Positions 45,589 to 56,350 of a stretch of DNA of 64,000 nucleotides are shown here, in pieces (the first letter of the stretch is position 1; each line of letters opens with the position of its first letter). The DNA lies in the NCBI GenBank assembly GCA_023515745.1, contig JALECJ010000056.1, forward strand, positions 977,409-1,041,408, read 5' to 3'. This DNA is from Amoeboaphelidium protococcarum. Taxonomy: Eukaryota; Aphelidiomycota; Aphelidea. Made by a program: the position numbers and the translations under genes. The notes beneath the pieces are model-generated. The model did not search any database, was not told the origin of the DNA, and saw only the letters and a list, made by a program, of their open reading frames with translations.

Positions 45589-47643
45589 TCAATCATTCTA
45601 CTTCTTACCAAAAACCAAAACAATACGGTCGGCAATTTCGCGTTATACACGCTTACCTTGATAGGTAACAATATTCTCAAAGATCTGCTCCTTGGTACAA
45701 TACTCCCAGACAATTTCACTTAACGCGTCAGACATGAAATTCAAATCACATAGCTCTCTCAACAGCAGGACCAATTCACGAACACTATTCTAACCAAAGT
45801 GCTGACCGGCTATTACAGCCATATCTTCAGACTGCTAGTAATCAATCTCTCTAGCAAAGTCCATTAAAGCGGCGATGAAACTAGAACTGCAGCCACATCT
45901 TTCTTCAGATAAAAGCTCCCAAAAGAACAGTTCTATTACCACCAAAGGATCAGGATATGCATCAAATAAATCAGATATGAGCATGTCGGCGTACTCAACT
46001 GCTGTTGCACGTTTTTTACGATGTTCAAGTCTCACATCCATATAACTGCGCTCTTCATAACTCAGACACTAATATCTCCTGTTTACGTCAAATAATCCAC
46101 CAACTGTACCAAAGTAAGACGATATCGACCTCAGTAATTCACAATAAAACTGCGGATTATCATCATTTAATAGATTTTGGAACAAAATCGATACTGTAAT
46201 AAGATGATAAATGTTAGAGTGGTCAGCATCGTTAGAAAAATACTCCACTGTTAACACTTTTAGACTATTATAAAGTCTGATCTTGTTGTCCTTCCACAGG
46301 GCACTATTAATTGCAGTAAACTACAAGTCGACTTTAACTCTGATCTAATTCAACAGCTCAATAATTGATTTTGCAGTTTCAAATTCTTCGCGGACCAGTG
46401 TGTCGACCAGTATGCAGTATAGCTCATTAGTGTCCTAAGAAAGCATATCATAATGACACAGCGCAGCAGCTAAAAGACTTATCAATTTACCCTCAGACAC
46501 ACGGTAATGAAACGCAGGTAAGATGATTTCGCTGAACATCTACGAAGGAATCAAATCAAAAACTTTAATTCCCAACTCAGACAGCCCATTGACTTTTTAT
46601 TCGCGATATAAATGTAATTTACATATCCAACTATCTTCCAGTTGCCTTGCACCTAGTAAACCGAACTCATCCACAACACCATCAACGAGCATGGCAGTAG
46701 CTACTTGCTATGCCAACATTCGCACACACTCCTCCTTTGAGAATTTTCCATTATCAATCAGAAAAGTCGCACATTAAAACTTGATATTTAGATCCGGCGA
46801 GCCTTCCATATATTCAACAAGACGAGCAAGAAATGTAGAACATCGATCAGCTCCATAATACCTTATATAGTTGAAGGGGTCATACCGATATTCAAGCGCC
46901 AACTAATGTTCATTCTCATTTCGGAACAAGTCTAACGTCTCCTTACCTATTTCATGCTCTTTTTGCTCATAAAAAATTGAATCTATGCCCTTTGTTAGAA
47001 TAAGCTCTTCAAATATACCAAACTTGCTGCAATACAATTAACGGACCTCGCCTGCTTCAAGAGCCACGTAATTATAGAAGTAGTCGCGTAAAAAAGTTTA
47101 AACATATTCCGTGCTGTTCATATTCAGAACCTCCATATCGTCATCAATATAACGTTGCGCGTAATAATAAAAATCACTCGGAAAGAATATGTCACCGTAA
47201 TATAACTCTCGATACTCACCGTCAGACTCGGAAGATTCAAAAAACTTAGATATAGCCACTACCCAGTTTGGATTAATTTTCTTGCGGCAGTCTTTAGCGG
47301 TGTCGTCGCTGATAGAACCCGATTTTACATGATGCAAAAACTCTCGCAAACAACCATAATCAGCTACATCTTCAACCATAAAGTACGCGTAATCTTCAAC
47401 AGATTGCAATCCTAAATAATCGTGATTAATGATACGCAAAGATGTCAGACAAGGTCCATAATATTTCCAGTAACAATTTCTAACAAACAATCTATCAGTC
47501 TTGATAAACAGGTCCATTGTCGTGCAAGTCATTGATAGTTAGAGTAAATCTTTAGGTCTTAGATAGGAAGACAATGTAGAATCAGGCAGATCCAAGATTT
47601 GATCAAACAGCTCACTCTAACTCTCTTCGTATTTACGTTTCAT
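45589..47643 (-). CDS. F-box-like N-terminus, otherwise unknown protein
   Basis: 684 residues, ATG 47643, TGA 45589; I checked every in-frame triplet. Near the N-terminus LFDQILDLPDSTLSSYLRPKDLLQLSMTC has the L-P...L...L...D-L-x-x-L-x-x-T/V-C layout of an F-box, which would dock Skp1 in an SCF ubiquitin ligase. The remainder is an all-helical, Leu/Glu/Tyr/Phe-rich array with no LRR or WD motif, perhaps ARM- or HEAT-like (SSYFGTVGGLF, VRELVLLLRELCDL). No relatives recognised. No intron. Two genes follow on the same strand side: kinase downstream and a P-loop NTPase upstream. Confidence 0.6.
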
Positions 47644-47846
47644 ATTTCAATGCTGTCACGTTGCAGATCAATTGTCGATCAAACAAAATAAGGAGAGAGA
47701 ATAACTGACGCGAAACGGGTCGGCAGACACGTCATCGCGATACATGATCATGATTCGAAGAAAAGTGTGGCATTAAAACAACGCTGTCGTAAGCTTATAC
47801 CAATCTGGTCCAAGAAGAAAAGCTTACTATTAAGTATCAGTTTTAA

Positions 47847-48974
47847 TCAATATTAAATCATACTAGATGTAACCAGCTCTTCAAGTTCATTCACCGAAGG
47901 CTCTCTTGTAAGACCATGTTGAAGAACGATGCCGATTGCATTTGAAGCAGGAACTAAGACCAAGATGCCATCGCGTTTAACTTCACGAAAGACCTTGTCA
48001 GGAGTGGGTCGTTACAGCTTTTTGTCAGTCAAAGTATCACTAAAAATCCACTTTTTCCCCTTGTCAAACAACTTGAAAATCTCATCCATGTCTTTATTCT
48101 TTACTTTTGAATCCCTGACAAGTCTAATGGCAGCGAATATGGCGGCACACAAGTGAGTACCAATCACTTCTCTGGCATCACGACCAGCTTACAGGTCAAT
48201 CCTTGCAGAACGCCACAGTTTTTCATAATCAGCTGGAACTCCACCAAGCACGGCAAACACAATATCATCCAAACCAGCCTCTTTAGTACACTTGAACAAA
48301 TTCTGAAGCTGACCGATATTCCAAATCATCCCCTTTGGCATTGGCTTGATATCAATGACATCTTCGCGCTTTGTTCGCAAAAGCCTTTCCTCGAGAGAAT
48401 TTGGTGAACCTTACACGACCACACGAAGGTGGTAATCCTCAACCAAAGTTCTCACAGCTCCAGTTAGACAGGCATATTCTTAGCCAACTTTTCGTTCAGT
48501 CGCGTTGATAACAACAATCGGAGAACGTCCAAGAGTGAAGAGTCTGTACCAGAATATCACTCCTGGCGCTGAGTTAAGTGGATTCATAAATTTGAACGGC
48601 GGATTAGCCAATTCTTGAAGAACGTTTTTGATGATTGAGCGTTCGTTATCCGATGGCAGCGCTTTTACCTTAATCACTCCTGCTGTCTTACTAGTAGCTG
48701 TATTGAGCAAACAAGTTTTTCCAACACCCTTTTCGCCAGTCACCACTAAATAGCTTTGACCAAAGTCCTTATCAGCTAATTTGCTTTTGAGTATCGCAAT
48801 TTTTTCACGTCTAATAGATTAAGGATTAGGCTTGAACGCGAAACGAGAGCGCAATGCTAACCAGACTGCTCTTCCTGGGCCAATAATTGGAACTAAACCA
48901 GCAGCTGATACAGCAACTCCGCCAGCAGTAAAAAGAAGTAACAATTCCTCGACATTTTAGACGATAGCATTCAT
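47847..48974 (-). CDS. P-loop NTPase with hydrophobic N-terminus
   Basis: 375 residues, ATG 48974, TGA 47847. The N-terminus is a hydrophobic glycine-rich helix (LLLLFTAGGVAVSAAGLVPIIG) and a basic linker. The Walker A is VVTGEKGVGKTCLLN (GxxGxGKT), and a Walker B-like strand (IVVINATE) follows. A sensor-like segment RVVVQGSP and a helical C-terminal half with FDKGKKWIFSDTLTDKK complete it. The type resembles stand-alone STAND/AAA-like ATPases that occur in expanded sets in chytrids and glomeromycetes, some attached to Crinkler-type effectors. No Crinkler header is visible, so I leave the function open. The start is fixed, since an in-frame TGA lies 45 bases upstream with no other ATG. Confidence 0.65.
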
Positions 48975-49344
48975 CACGTGCTCCTTTGGTCTTTTGATTC
49001 GTAAAAGCGGAATAAGTCACTGACCCCTATGGAACGATAATTCGTGATCAAGTCCGCGTTTATTCCCCACTTTATCTAGACATTTATACCAGTGGAGGCG
49101 CAAGTGTATTTTAATGACTCTATAACAGCCAAACTTCACCATCCGTAGTAAGTTTAGTCCCAATACATACTACCATGCTCAACTTTCAATGAGTCGTCCT
49201 AATCACTGCCATTGATCTGTTGAGCGTTTCACTCTGTCGATTTGTCACGCGACGGTCGACCTTTCCTTTGCTACTTTGCTTCGTGTCACTTTTCCTCGTC
49301 ATTACATTCCCGATAAAGTGAGAGATAGTATAACACACCGTAGA
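48975..49344. promoter_or_regulatory. Divergent promoter, NTPase and BAR-SH3 genes
   Basis: 370 bp between divergent starts; AT-rich. No gene seen. Confidence 0.4.
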
Positions 49345-50916
49345 ATGAGTTGGAAAGGATTTAAAAAGGCTGTGAATCGTCTGCCTCATCAGTTCCAGTC
49401 TAATATGGGCATGGTGGATTAGTCCATATAGACTAAGGATGAGGAGTTTGATTTTTACAAGTAGCAATTTGAGGATCTCAATGCACTGACCTTGAAGTTA
49501 TAGGACGCATCTGCCAAGTATAAGGAATCTGTGGCCAAAATGCTTAATCATCAGGTGTCCTTTGCAAAGACTATGGTTGAGGTGTATGAGGAGATTGAGG
49601 CTCGTAAATTTGGCAGTAGTTCCAGTATTCCCGAGTCTTCCAGTGGTAGATGGGGCGTCAAGAGGAAAGATGATAGCTAGCGAGTGTTAACGGATGAGCA
49701 GAGTATGGACCGCGTAAAGAAATTGGTTCAAGTGGCAGAAGTTGTCTAGGAATCTATATCTCCTCAGCTGGATGTTGTCATTGATAGGACTGTTGTGTAG
49801 CCATGTTTAGACTACATCCAACTCCACAAGCTGGTTAATAAAGTGCTGGTCAAGAGAGATCATAAGAAGGTTGATTTGGATCGTCATCAGGCGGACTTGA
49901 AGAAGGTCAGAGACAAGGTGTAGTAGGAGAATAAGATTGGAGATGACCGCAAGATTGCGAAGGCTGAGCATGCTGTGGAGAATGCGTATAGAGAGTATGA
50001 TCAGTATAATGCCTTGCTTAAGGAGCAACTACCTCATTATATTAACTATCGTATCCAGTTTGTTGATCCTATTCTCCACTCCTTGCTGGCATTCCATTCT
50101 CATTTATTTATTTAGATGTATCAAATTATGTATTCCGATAAAGGTGTGTGCTACATGGTGGATACGTCTGTTGATGTTGTGGCCGGATATGAGTACTCCA
50201 AAGCTGATATCGAGGCTCTGATTGAACCAATATCTCTGTTCAAGGGACTGAATTTGAGAAAGGGATCGTCGTAGAGTGGTTAGAGATTGAGCATAACATC
50301 TGGTGCTGAATAGGAATTTGATAGCCCTGACGATGCATAAAGTCTCCCGCCGTACTCTCCACCTTATCAGAGTCAGCAATTATCGTCATCTGGTACATCT
50401 GTTAATCAGAGTAGAAGTAGCTTTAGTGCCAGCAGCTCTACTGCATTGTCTAAGCCGCCTGCATTTAGAAATACATCCGTTCCTGTGGGTGGGGCATCTG
50501 CTAATCATAATCCATTTATAACATCCCCAAAACAATCATCATCTTCTTCTTCCGTACAGAAACCACCTAGATGGAATTAGAATACTTAGAGTGCTTCTGG
50601 AAATCAATAGTAGAGCTCGCTGTAGGCAGCAGCAGCTGCTAAATCTAAACCTCCACCACCAAAGCCAAAGCCAACGTTCCTGCAAGATTCTACTGCACCG
50701 CCACCTCTGTCGCCAAGAACTTCATTGTCTAGCCCGCCGTAACAAAGAGCTGTTGCTTTATACGAGTTCACTGCGCAGTAAGATGGTGATTTATCTTTCC
50801 ATGTCAACGATGTGATTGAAGTCTTGGAACGTACTAGTGACCCCAATGGATGGTGGAAGGGACGTCTGAATGGCAAAGTTGGTGTATTCCCTGGTACTTA
50901 CGTGAAGCTTTAATGA
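49345..50916 (+). CDS. RVS167: Amphiphysin/Rvs167-type BAR and SH3 protein
   Basis: 523 residues, ATG 49345, TGA 50914. An N-terminal BAR domain ([17 protein letters not shown] start, [40 protein letters not shown]) covers residues about 1-270. The middle is Ser/Pro/Gln-rich ([23 protein letters not shown]), and the C-terminal SH3 is complete: [38 protein letters not shown]. It senses membrane curvature at endocytic sites and links actin to vesicle scission, normally as a heterodimer with an Rvs161/Hob3 partner not present here. In the SH3 ALYEFTAQQ, one Q is CAG and one TAA, one beside the other. Confidence 0.94.
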
Positions 50917-51109
50917 AGAAGCAAAGTAGACTTTTATTAAAACATAGTATCATCTTGCATCTTTCTTTTATTGTCGTAATAATTTTTATCTCTGTTGTCG
51001 GAACATCGCTCTTCTTCTTTACATCATCGACGTGAAAGTTCTTTGACTTTTCGGGTTTATTAGCTCAAAAGTAAAGCGTATTCTTGTATAGCAAATTAAA
51101 AGCAAATTA

Positions 51110-53470
51110 ATGTATAGTAAGCTAATTGAAAGACTGCGAACAGCGTAGTAAGTTTTGGGCAGACCGAAGCTGACGCTGACTGAGAAGATCATTTTGTCCC
51201 ATCTGGATGACTCCACTTTGAAGCAGATCAAGTAAGGACTACAAATTCGTCGCGGAGAGAGCTATGTTTACTTGAGACCTGATCGAGTGGCTATGCAGGA
51301 CGCCTCTGCTTAGACTGCCTTGCTGTAGTTTTATCTCATCAATCGCGCATAGTCCGCAGTTCCGGTGTCCATTCACTGTGACCATTTGATCCGCGCTTAG
51401 TCTTCACTTGGGGATCACGATTACTCTGTGAAGAGTTAGAAAACCTCCGATCCGAATGTTGGATACAAAGACTTGGATAAATCGTTGCGTGATGAACAAG
51501 AAGTGTACGAATTCTTGAGAAGCTGTGCTAGGAAATGGGGTCTTGATTTTTGGAAGCCTGGTAGTGGTATCATTCACCAGATCGTGCTTGAAAACTATGC
51601 TATACCAGGATAGATGATGCTGGGCACTGATTCTCACACTCCTAACGCTGGCGGATTATCTATGATGGCTATAGGTGTTGGCGGAGCGGATGCTGTGGAT
51701 GTGATGGGTGGAATGCCGTGGGAGTTGAAGATGCCGCGTGTGCTCGGTGTCAAGTTGACTGGTAAGCTGAACTAGTGGGCAAGTCCTAAGGATGTCATTC
51801 TTCAATTGGCTGGTATGCTGACTGTCAAGGGTGGCACCGGATACGTGATTGAGTACTTTGGAGATGGTGTTGAATCTCTTTCATGTACCGGAATGGCTAC
51901 CATGTGTAATATGGGAGCTGAGGTTGGATGCACCACTTCTATATTTCCATTTACATAATCCATGTTTAGATACATGAATGCCACAAACAGATCTGATGCT
52001 GCTCTATAGGCTTAGCGCGTTAATGGCGAGACTGGATACTTATAAGCTGATATGGTGGGCGATTAGTTATAATAAGAGCAGCTGTATGATAAAGTGATTG
52101 AGATTGATCTGTCAAAGGTGGAGCCGCATGTTAATGGCCCATTCAGTCCAGATTTGGCTATCCCGATTTCCAAGTTGAAGTAGATGGCTAGTGATAACGG
52201 TTGGCCACTCACTATAGAGGCGGCCTTGATAGGTTCATGCACCAACTCTAGCTATCAGGACATGTCGAGAGCTGCATCGATAGCCAAGTAAGCTGTTGAT
52301 CGCGGCCTTCAAAGCTAAAGTTAATTCTTAGTAACACCTGGTTCGCGTCAGATCAGGTCGACGATTGAGCGTGATGGCCAGCTCGAAGTATTTCAAGGCA
52401 TTGGTGCTTAAGTTCTGTCTAACGCTTGTGGCCCATGCATTGGAATGTGGTAGCGTCGTAATGAGATTCCCAAGGATCAACCGAATGTTATCCTGACTAG
52501 TTACAATCGAAATTTCAGAGGGCGTAATGATGGGAATGTGAATACAATGAACTTTTTGGCTTCTCCAGAGATTGTCACTGCAATGTCTTTAGCTGGTAGA
52601 ATGGATTTTAATCCTATTACAGATGACATTATTACTGCGGATGGTACCAGATTGAAATTATTAACACCTAATGGAGAAGAGTTACCGCAAGAAGGATTCA
52701 TATCCTCTGTAAGCTCATGTGAATAACACACACCTAATCCTAGTGAGTAAATTGAGATAGATCCTAAATCTGATCGACTCCAATTGTTATAACCTTTTGA
52801 TAGATGGAATGGAAATGAGTTGACTGAAATGCCAGTACTTGTCAAAGTGTCAGGTAAGTGTACCACAGATCATATAAGTGCTGCAGGTAACTGGTTGAAG
52901 TACAAAGGCCATTTGGAGAACATTGCTTAGAATACCTTGATTGGAGCTCTGAATGCTTTCACTTCCACTGTGAATCAGGCGGTGGATGTATTCTCAAAGT
53001 AACGGGAGTCACACTCGATCCCCGCATTGGCTGCCAAATATAGCCGTCAGTATGGTAAAAGTTGGATCGTCGTGGCTGAAGATAATTATGGCGAGGGATC
53101 TGCGAGAGAACACGCCTCTTTATAGCCGCGATATCTTGGTTGTAAGATGATTATTGCCAAGTCGTTTGCCAGAATTCATGAGACTAATTTGAAGAAGCAG
53201 GGAATCATACCGCTGACTTTTGCGAATCCACAGGATTATGATAAAATTACGCAAACATCTTTGATAAGTACTAACGGATTGGTAGATTTGCTTTCTGATG
53301 GGAGTAACAGTGATTAACAGAGTGGCACCATTGAATTGACTGTGAGAGATCTTGAAGATCCTGAGCGCGTCTTTACCATCTAGGCGCGTCACTCTCTGAG
53401 CCCTATACAGAAGCAGTACATTAAACATGGATCGGCCTTGAACTATATTCGCAATGAAGCACAAGCATGA
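51110..53470 (+). CDS. ACO1: Aconitate hydratase (mitochondrial type)
   Basis: 786 residues, ATG 51110, TGA 53468. TCA-cycle enzyme, citrate to isocitrate. Landmarks: [66 protein letters not shown] (with the previous Cys, the three 4Fe-4S ligands), [54 protein letters not shown]. In AMQDASAQTALLQF, the first Q is CAG and the other two are TAG at positions nearly always Q, good evidence for the code. The frame has no further ATG upstream and begins at about the point where the mature enzyme starts, so a presequence may lie on an unseen first exon, or the short RLRTAQQ start may serve. Confidence 0.94.
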
Positions 53471-53629
53471 AATACATTTGTGAAATTGAGATTTGATTTT
53501 TATTACGATTGCTTTATCCTTAACTTGAGATTTAGGAGCGACAGAGTTCAACTCCCTCTCGGTGCCTGCTGCCAAGCTTTCGTCGCGTCTCTTCTCGAAA
53601 AACGACGAAGTATCGCACTTTTCGAAAAT

Positions 53630-54193
53630 ATGCCTTTTCCGAATGTACCAGGTCATGTCCCTGCAGGTTGGAATGATCCGGATGCTCAGCTATTCGCAAG
53701 ATCTCCCACACCTGGCTCATAAACGTCTGGCGCTGGATCTAACCGTGGAAGTGGTGCTGTTGATGCGCTGAGCGCAGTTGTATTATCTGGTGATTAAATC
53801 ATAGCTTAGGTGTAAGAAATATTGGCCTATTGTAAGCAGCGAGTGGACTAAAATAACTCTATGCAAAGTAAAATGTTGGATGATACTGATAAGAAGCTAT
53901 CTACACAGCTAAGAGTCGAATCTTTGAATGGCGATTAAGATTCATGTCGCCTCCTATCTGAATACCTTTAGCGTAAGTTTAATTGCTTTGCTGCTTTATA
54001 TGAATATTAAATAAATATAAGTAATGATGTAAGCTGTGTTAGTGTAGATCTATAAGGTTGTAATTACGTTGAAGCGTAGAAAGTTGTGTCTCAGCTCATG
54101 AGGCAAAAGTACTCTTCGGACTCTGCATCTAATCAATGGGTTCTGGCACTGAAGCGATTAACCGACCTGCATAAAAATTGCAGTTAGAGTTGA
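53630..54193 (+). CDS. SRA1-like: SRA1-domain protein (steroid receptor RNA activator protein family)
   Basis: 187 residues, ATG 53630, TGA 54191. An N-terminal PxGWNDP motif (VPAGWNDPDAQLF) is followed by a Gly/Ser linker and a C-terminal helical bundle (AQVQEILAYCKQRVDQ, VEAQKVVSQLMRQKYSS, QWVLALKRLTDL). This is the SRA1 domain, shared by animal SRAP and the C-terminus of Sec31. SRAP is a nuclear coregulator in animals; in fungi small SRA1 proteins are uncharacterised. It could alternatively be a COPII-related protein, as Sec31 carries the same domain. Close spacing (159 bp) to ACO1 on the same strand. Confidence 0.78.
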
Positions 54194-54691
54194 GATATCC
54201 TTCATACTATATACTTATCTGCATGGTCATGTTTCATTTTCGTTCACTCAATTACATATGTGTTCATCATATTTAATCTTTTCTTCAAATCTTATAGTCT
54301 AGAGGCATGGGTGCTGTGATATCTGTCTATCCTCTACTCGAGACGCGCCGGACCCACTTTTAAACGTGATCAACACCTCAGTCTTAATTCTAACACTTTA
54401 CAGTCAAGAATTTTCGACGTACATCGCGTTATCGCCGTACAACTAACAATGGTTTTATATAATAGCGTCAAGATTATTCTGGGTCTAAGTTGATTGGATT
54501 AAATTTGTAGATAACCAATCAGACAATGATTGATCGTCTTTGGTCCAATCAGCCAGCATCATTGATTAGATATAGGTAGTCTTATTACCGATGGAATTTT
54601 ACGAACTTAAACTTTCTTCCTTTAAATTATCTCTGTTTCACAGTATCTCAAGTGTTGATATTTAATTGCAGTCTTTAGACAAATAGAATAC
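54194..54691. other. Intergenic gap
   Basis: Upstream region of the first expansin-like gene. AT-rich, with repeated CCAATCA elements (near 54512, 54544). No gene seen. Confidence 0.4.
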
Positions 54692-55879
54692 ATGGTTAAA
54701 CGCTTGTAAGTTCAGTTGGCAGTTGTTTCAACTTGCTCTCTCCTGCTCGGTGTTGTTGTGGGCTTTGATTACTCTGGCGATGGTACTTTCTACTAGCCTA
54801 ACAATGGCTTTGGCAGTTGCGGATAACGCTTGTAAAACAGCGATAAGATTTGCGCGCTGTCTTTTGCTCACACTGATAAGATTGGCTGCGGTAAATGTGT
54901 TGAGGTGAAAGGTCCCAAGGGGTCGATCGTGGTGAAAGTGATGGACAAGTGCGCCGGCTGTAAGGATGGTGATATCGACTTATCCGAGTCTGCCTTCGAA
55001 ATGATTGCTGACAAGGCTGTTGGCAGATTGAAAATGCAGTGGAGAGTTGTTGATTGTGCTTCCGGTGGAATGTCATAGCAGTCCACTGGTATGAAGTAGG
55101 TGGCGGGTGAGTTGGCGGCTCGAAATACGATGTAGGCCACTGACGCGCCTGTTGGAGACGGTGGCATGTGCAGCTAATCCTCTCCATGTGCCAACAATGA
55201 ATGTTGCTCTTAATATGGTTACTGCGGCACAACTGCTGAATATTGTGGAGCTGGTTGTCTTGGTGGTCCATGCTTGCAGTCTGGCAGTGGAAATGCTCCA
55301 TCTGATGTCAAATCCTCTACGATTTAAGTGAAAAGCGAATCATTGTTGCACAACAGTGGTCCTCAAGCTACCGCTGCTGTTGCTTCGAGTACACCTTTAC
55401 CAGTTGTCAATGCTGTCAAGCAATCAACTTAGAGTGAGAGTTGCAAATCCACCTCTTCTTTCACTGATTCAGGATCAACTGCCACTCAGTCACCCGATGT
55501 GAGCGTCAAGGCTGCAACCATCACCTAAGAGGAGTGCATTTGCTCATCACCTTCAGCATCTGGCTGTGCCTCTTAAAGCAAATCATCATCTTCACTAAAC
55601 GACGAGTCTGTGTTGGAATCTGTATAGAAAGCCGTCGCTGGAAATGATCCAAATGCTGCCTTACTGTCCGCAGTGAAGACTTTGTAGAGCAATGAAACTC
55701 GAGACTATCTAAACGAGAATTAGAAAGATTTAGAAACTCTCCTTGGTCAGGTAATTACCCAATTCGGTACCAATTACACCGGACTTGACGTTTCAAGCTC
55801 GTAGTTATCCATTGAACCTCTTTAATTCGGATCAGTGATGCTGTTGATTGTTCTGAGTTACGCTTTCCTGCTAGTCTGA
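54692..55879 (+). CDS. Secreted expansin-like (DPBB) plus hevein-type chitin-binding protein 1
   Basis: 395 residues, ATG 54692, TGA 55877. Signal peptide (CSLLLGVVVG). The double-psi beta-barrel domain (residues about 27-122) opens GDGTFYQPNNGFGSCG and runs through CALSFAHTDKIGCGKC and VKGPKGSIVVKVMDKCAGC to DGDIDLSESAF and WRVVDC. The conserved Asp of expansin/RlpA/barwin-type domains (D96, in DLS) is present. A hevein chitin-binding domain (residues about 160-198; NECCSQYGYCGTTAEYCG) follows, with eight Cys. A long Ser/Thr-rich stalk and a hydrophobic end (MLLIVLSYAFLLV) suggest GPI attachment. Role inferred: loosening or binding polysaccharide walls, its own cyst wall or a host's. Confidence 0.85.
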
Positions 55880-56350
55880 TGATTACTCGATAATTGAAAA
55901 GATTTAATAAAGATGTGAATATTTAATAAAGTTGATAAATAATAAAATATCTTTTGACTTTAGTTTCACTTTACTTACAAGTGAGACTTGCTTAACGCGC
56001 ATTTTGAATTACGGTGGCGATCTGACACTTAACGCGTCAAACTCGGAGATTTATAAGATGGCAAAGCTAACAGGCCCGCGGCGGACTAATATTCTATACT
56101 GCCAGAGCCACCATCTTACCAAGTCTAAGCTTTTAATCCAATTTACGCGTAATATAGCCAAGACTGTGATACGGCATTGATATACACAACAGCCAATCAC
56201 ACACAATTTAATTTCGAATCTGGTCAATCGCCAAGTCCCGGATTGTTACACCAATCTGTTACAATACGACTATGGCATTTGTGCTACCTTTCTTCTCTCT
56301 AAGTTATTTAAAAAGTATTGTCTAATTCTATCTTATCTATATCATTTGCA
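55880..56350. other. Intergenic gap
   Basis: AT-rich; a TGA-free plus-strand stretch at 55932-56180 has no family resemblance. No gene supported. Confidence 0.35.

Noticed and set aside
53120-53656. 178-codon minus-strand open frame over the end of aconitase
   Set aside because: It is antisense to conserved aconitase sequence and has no family resemblance; chance opening.
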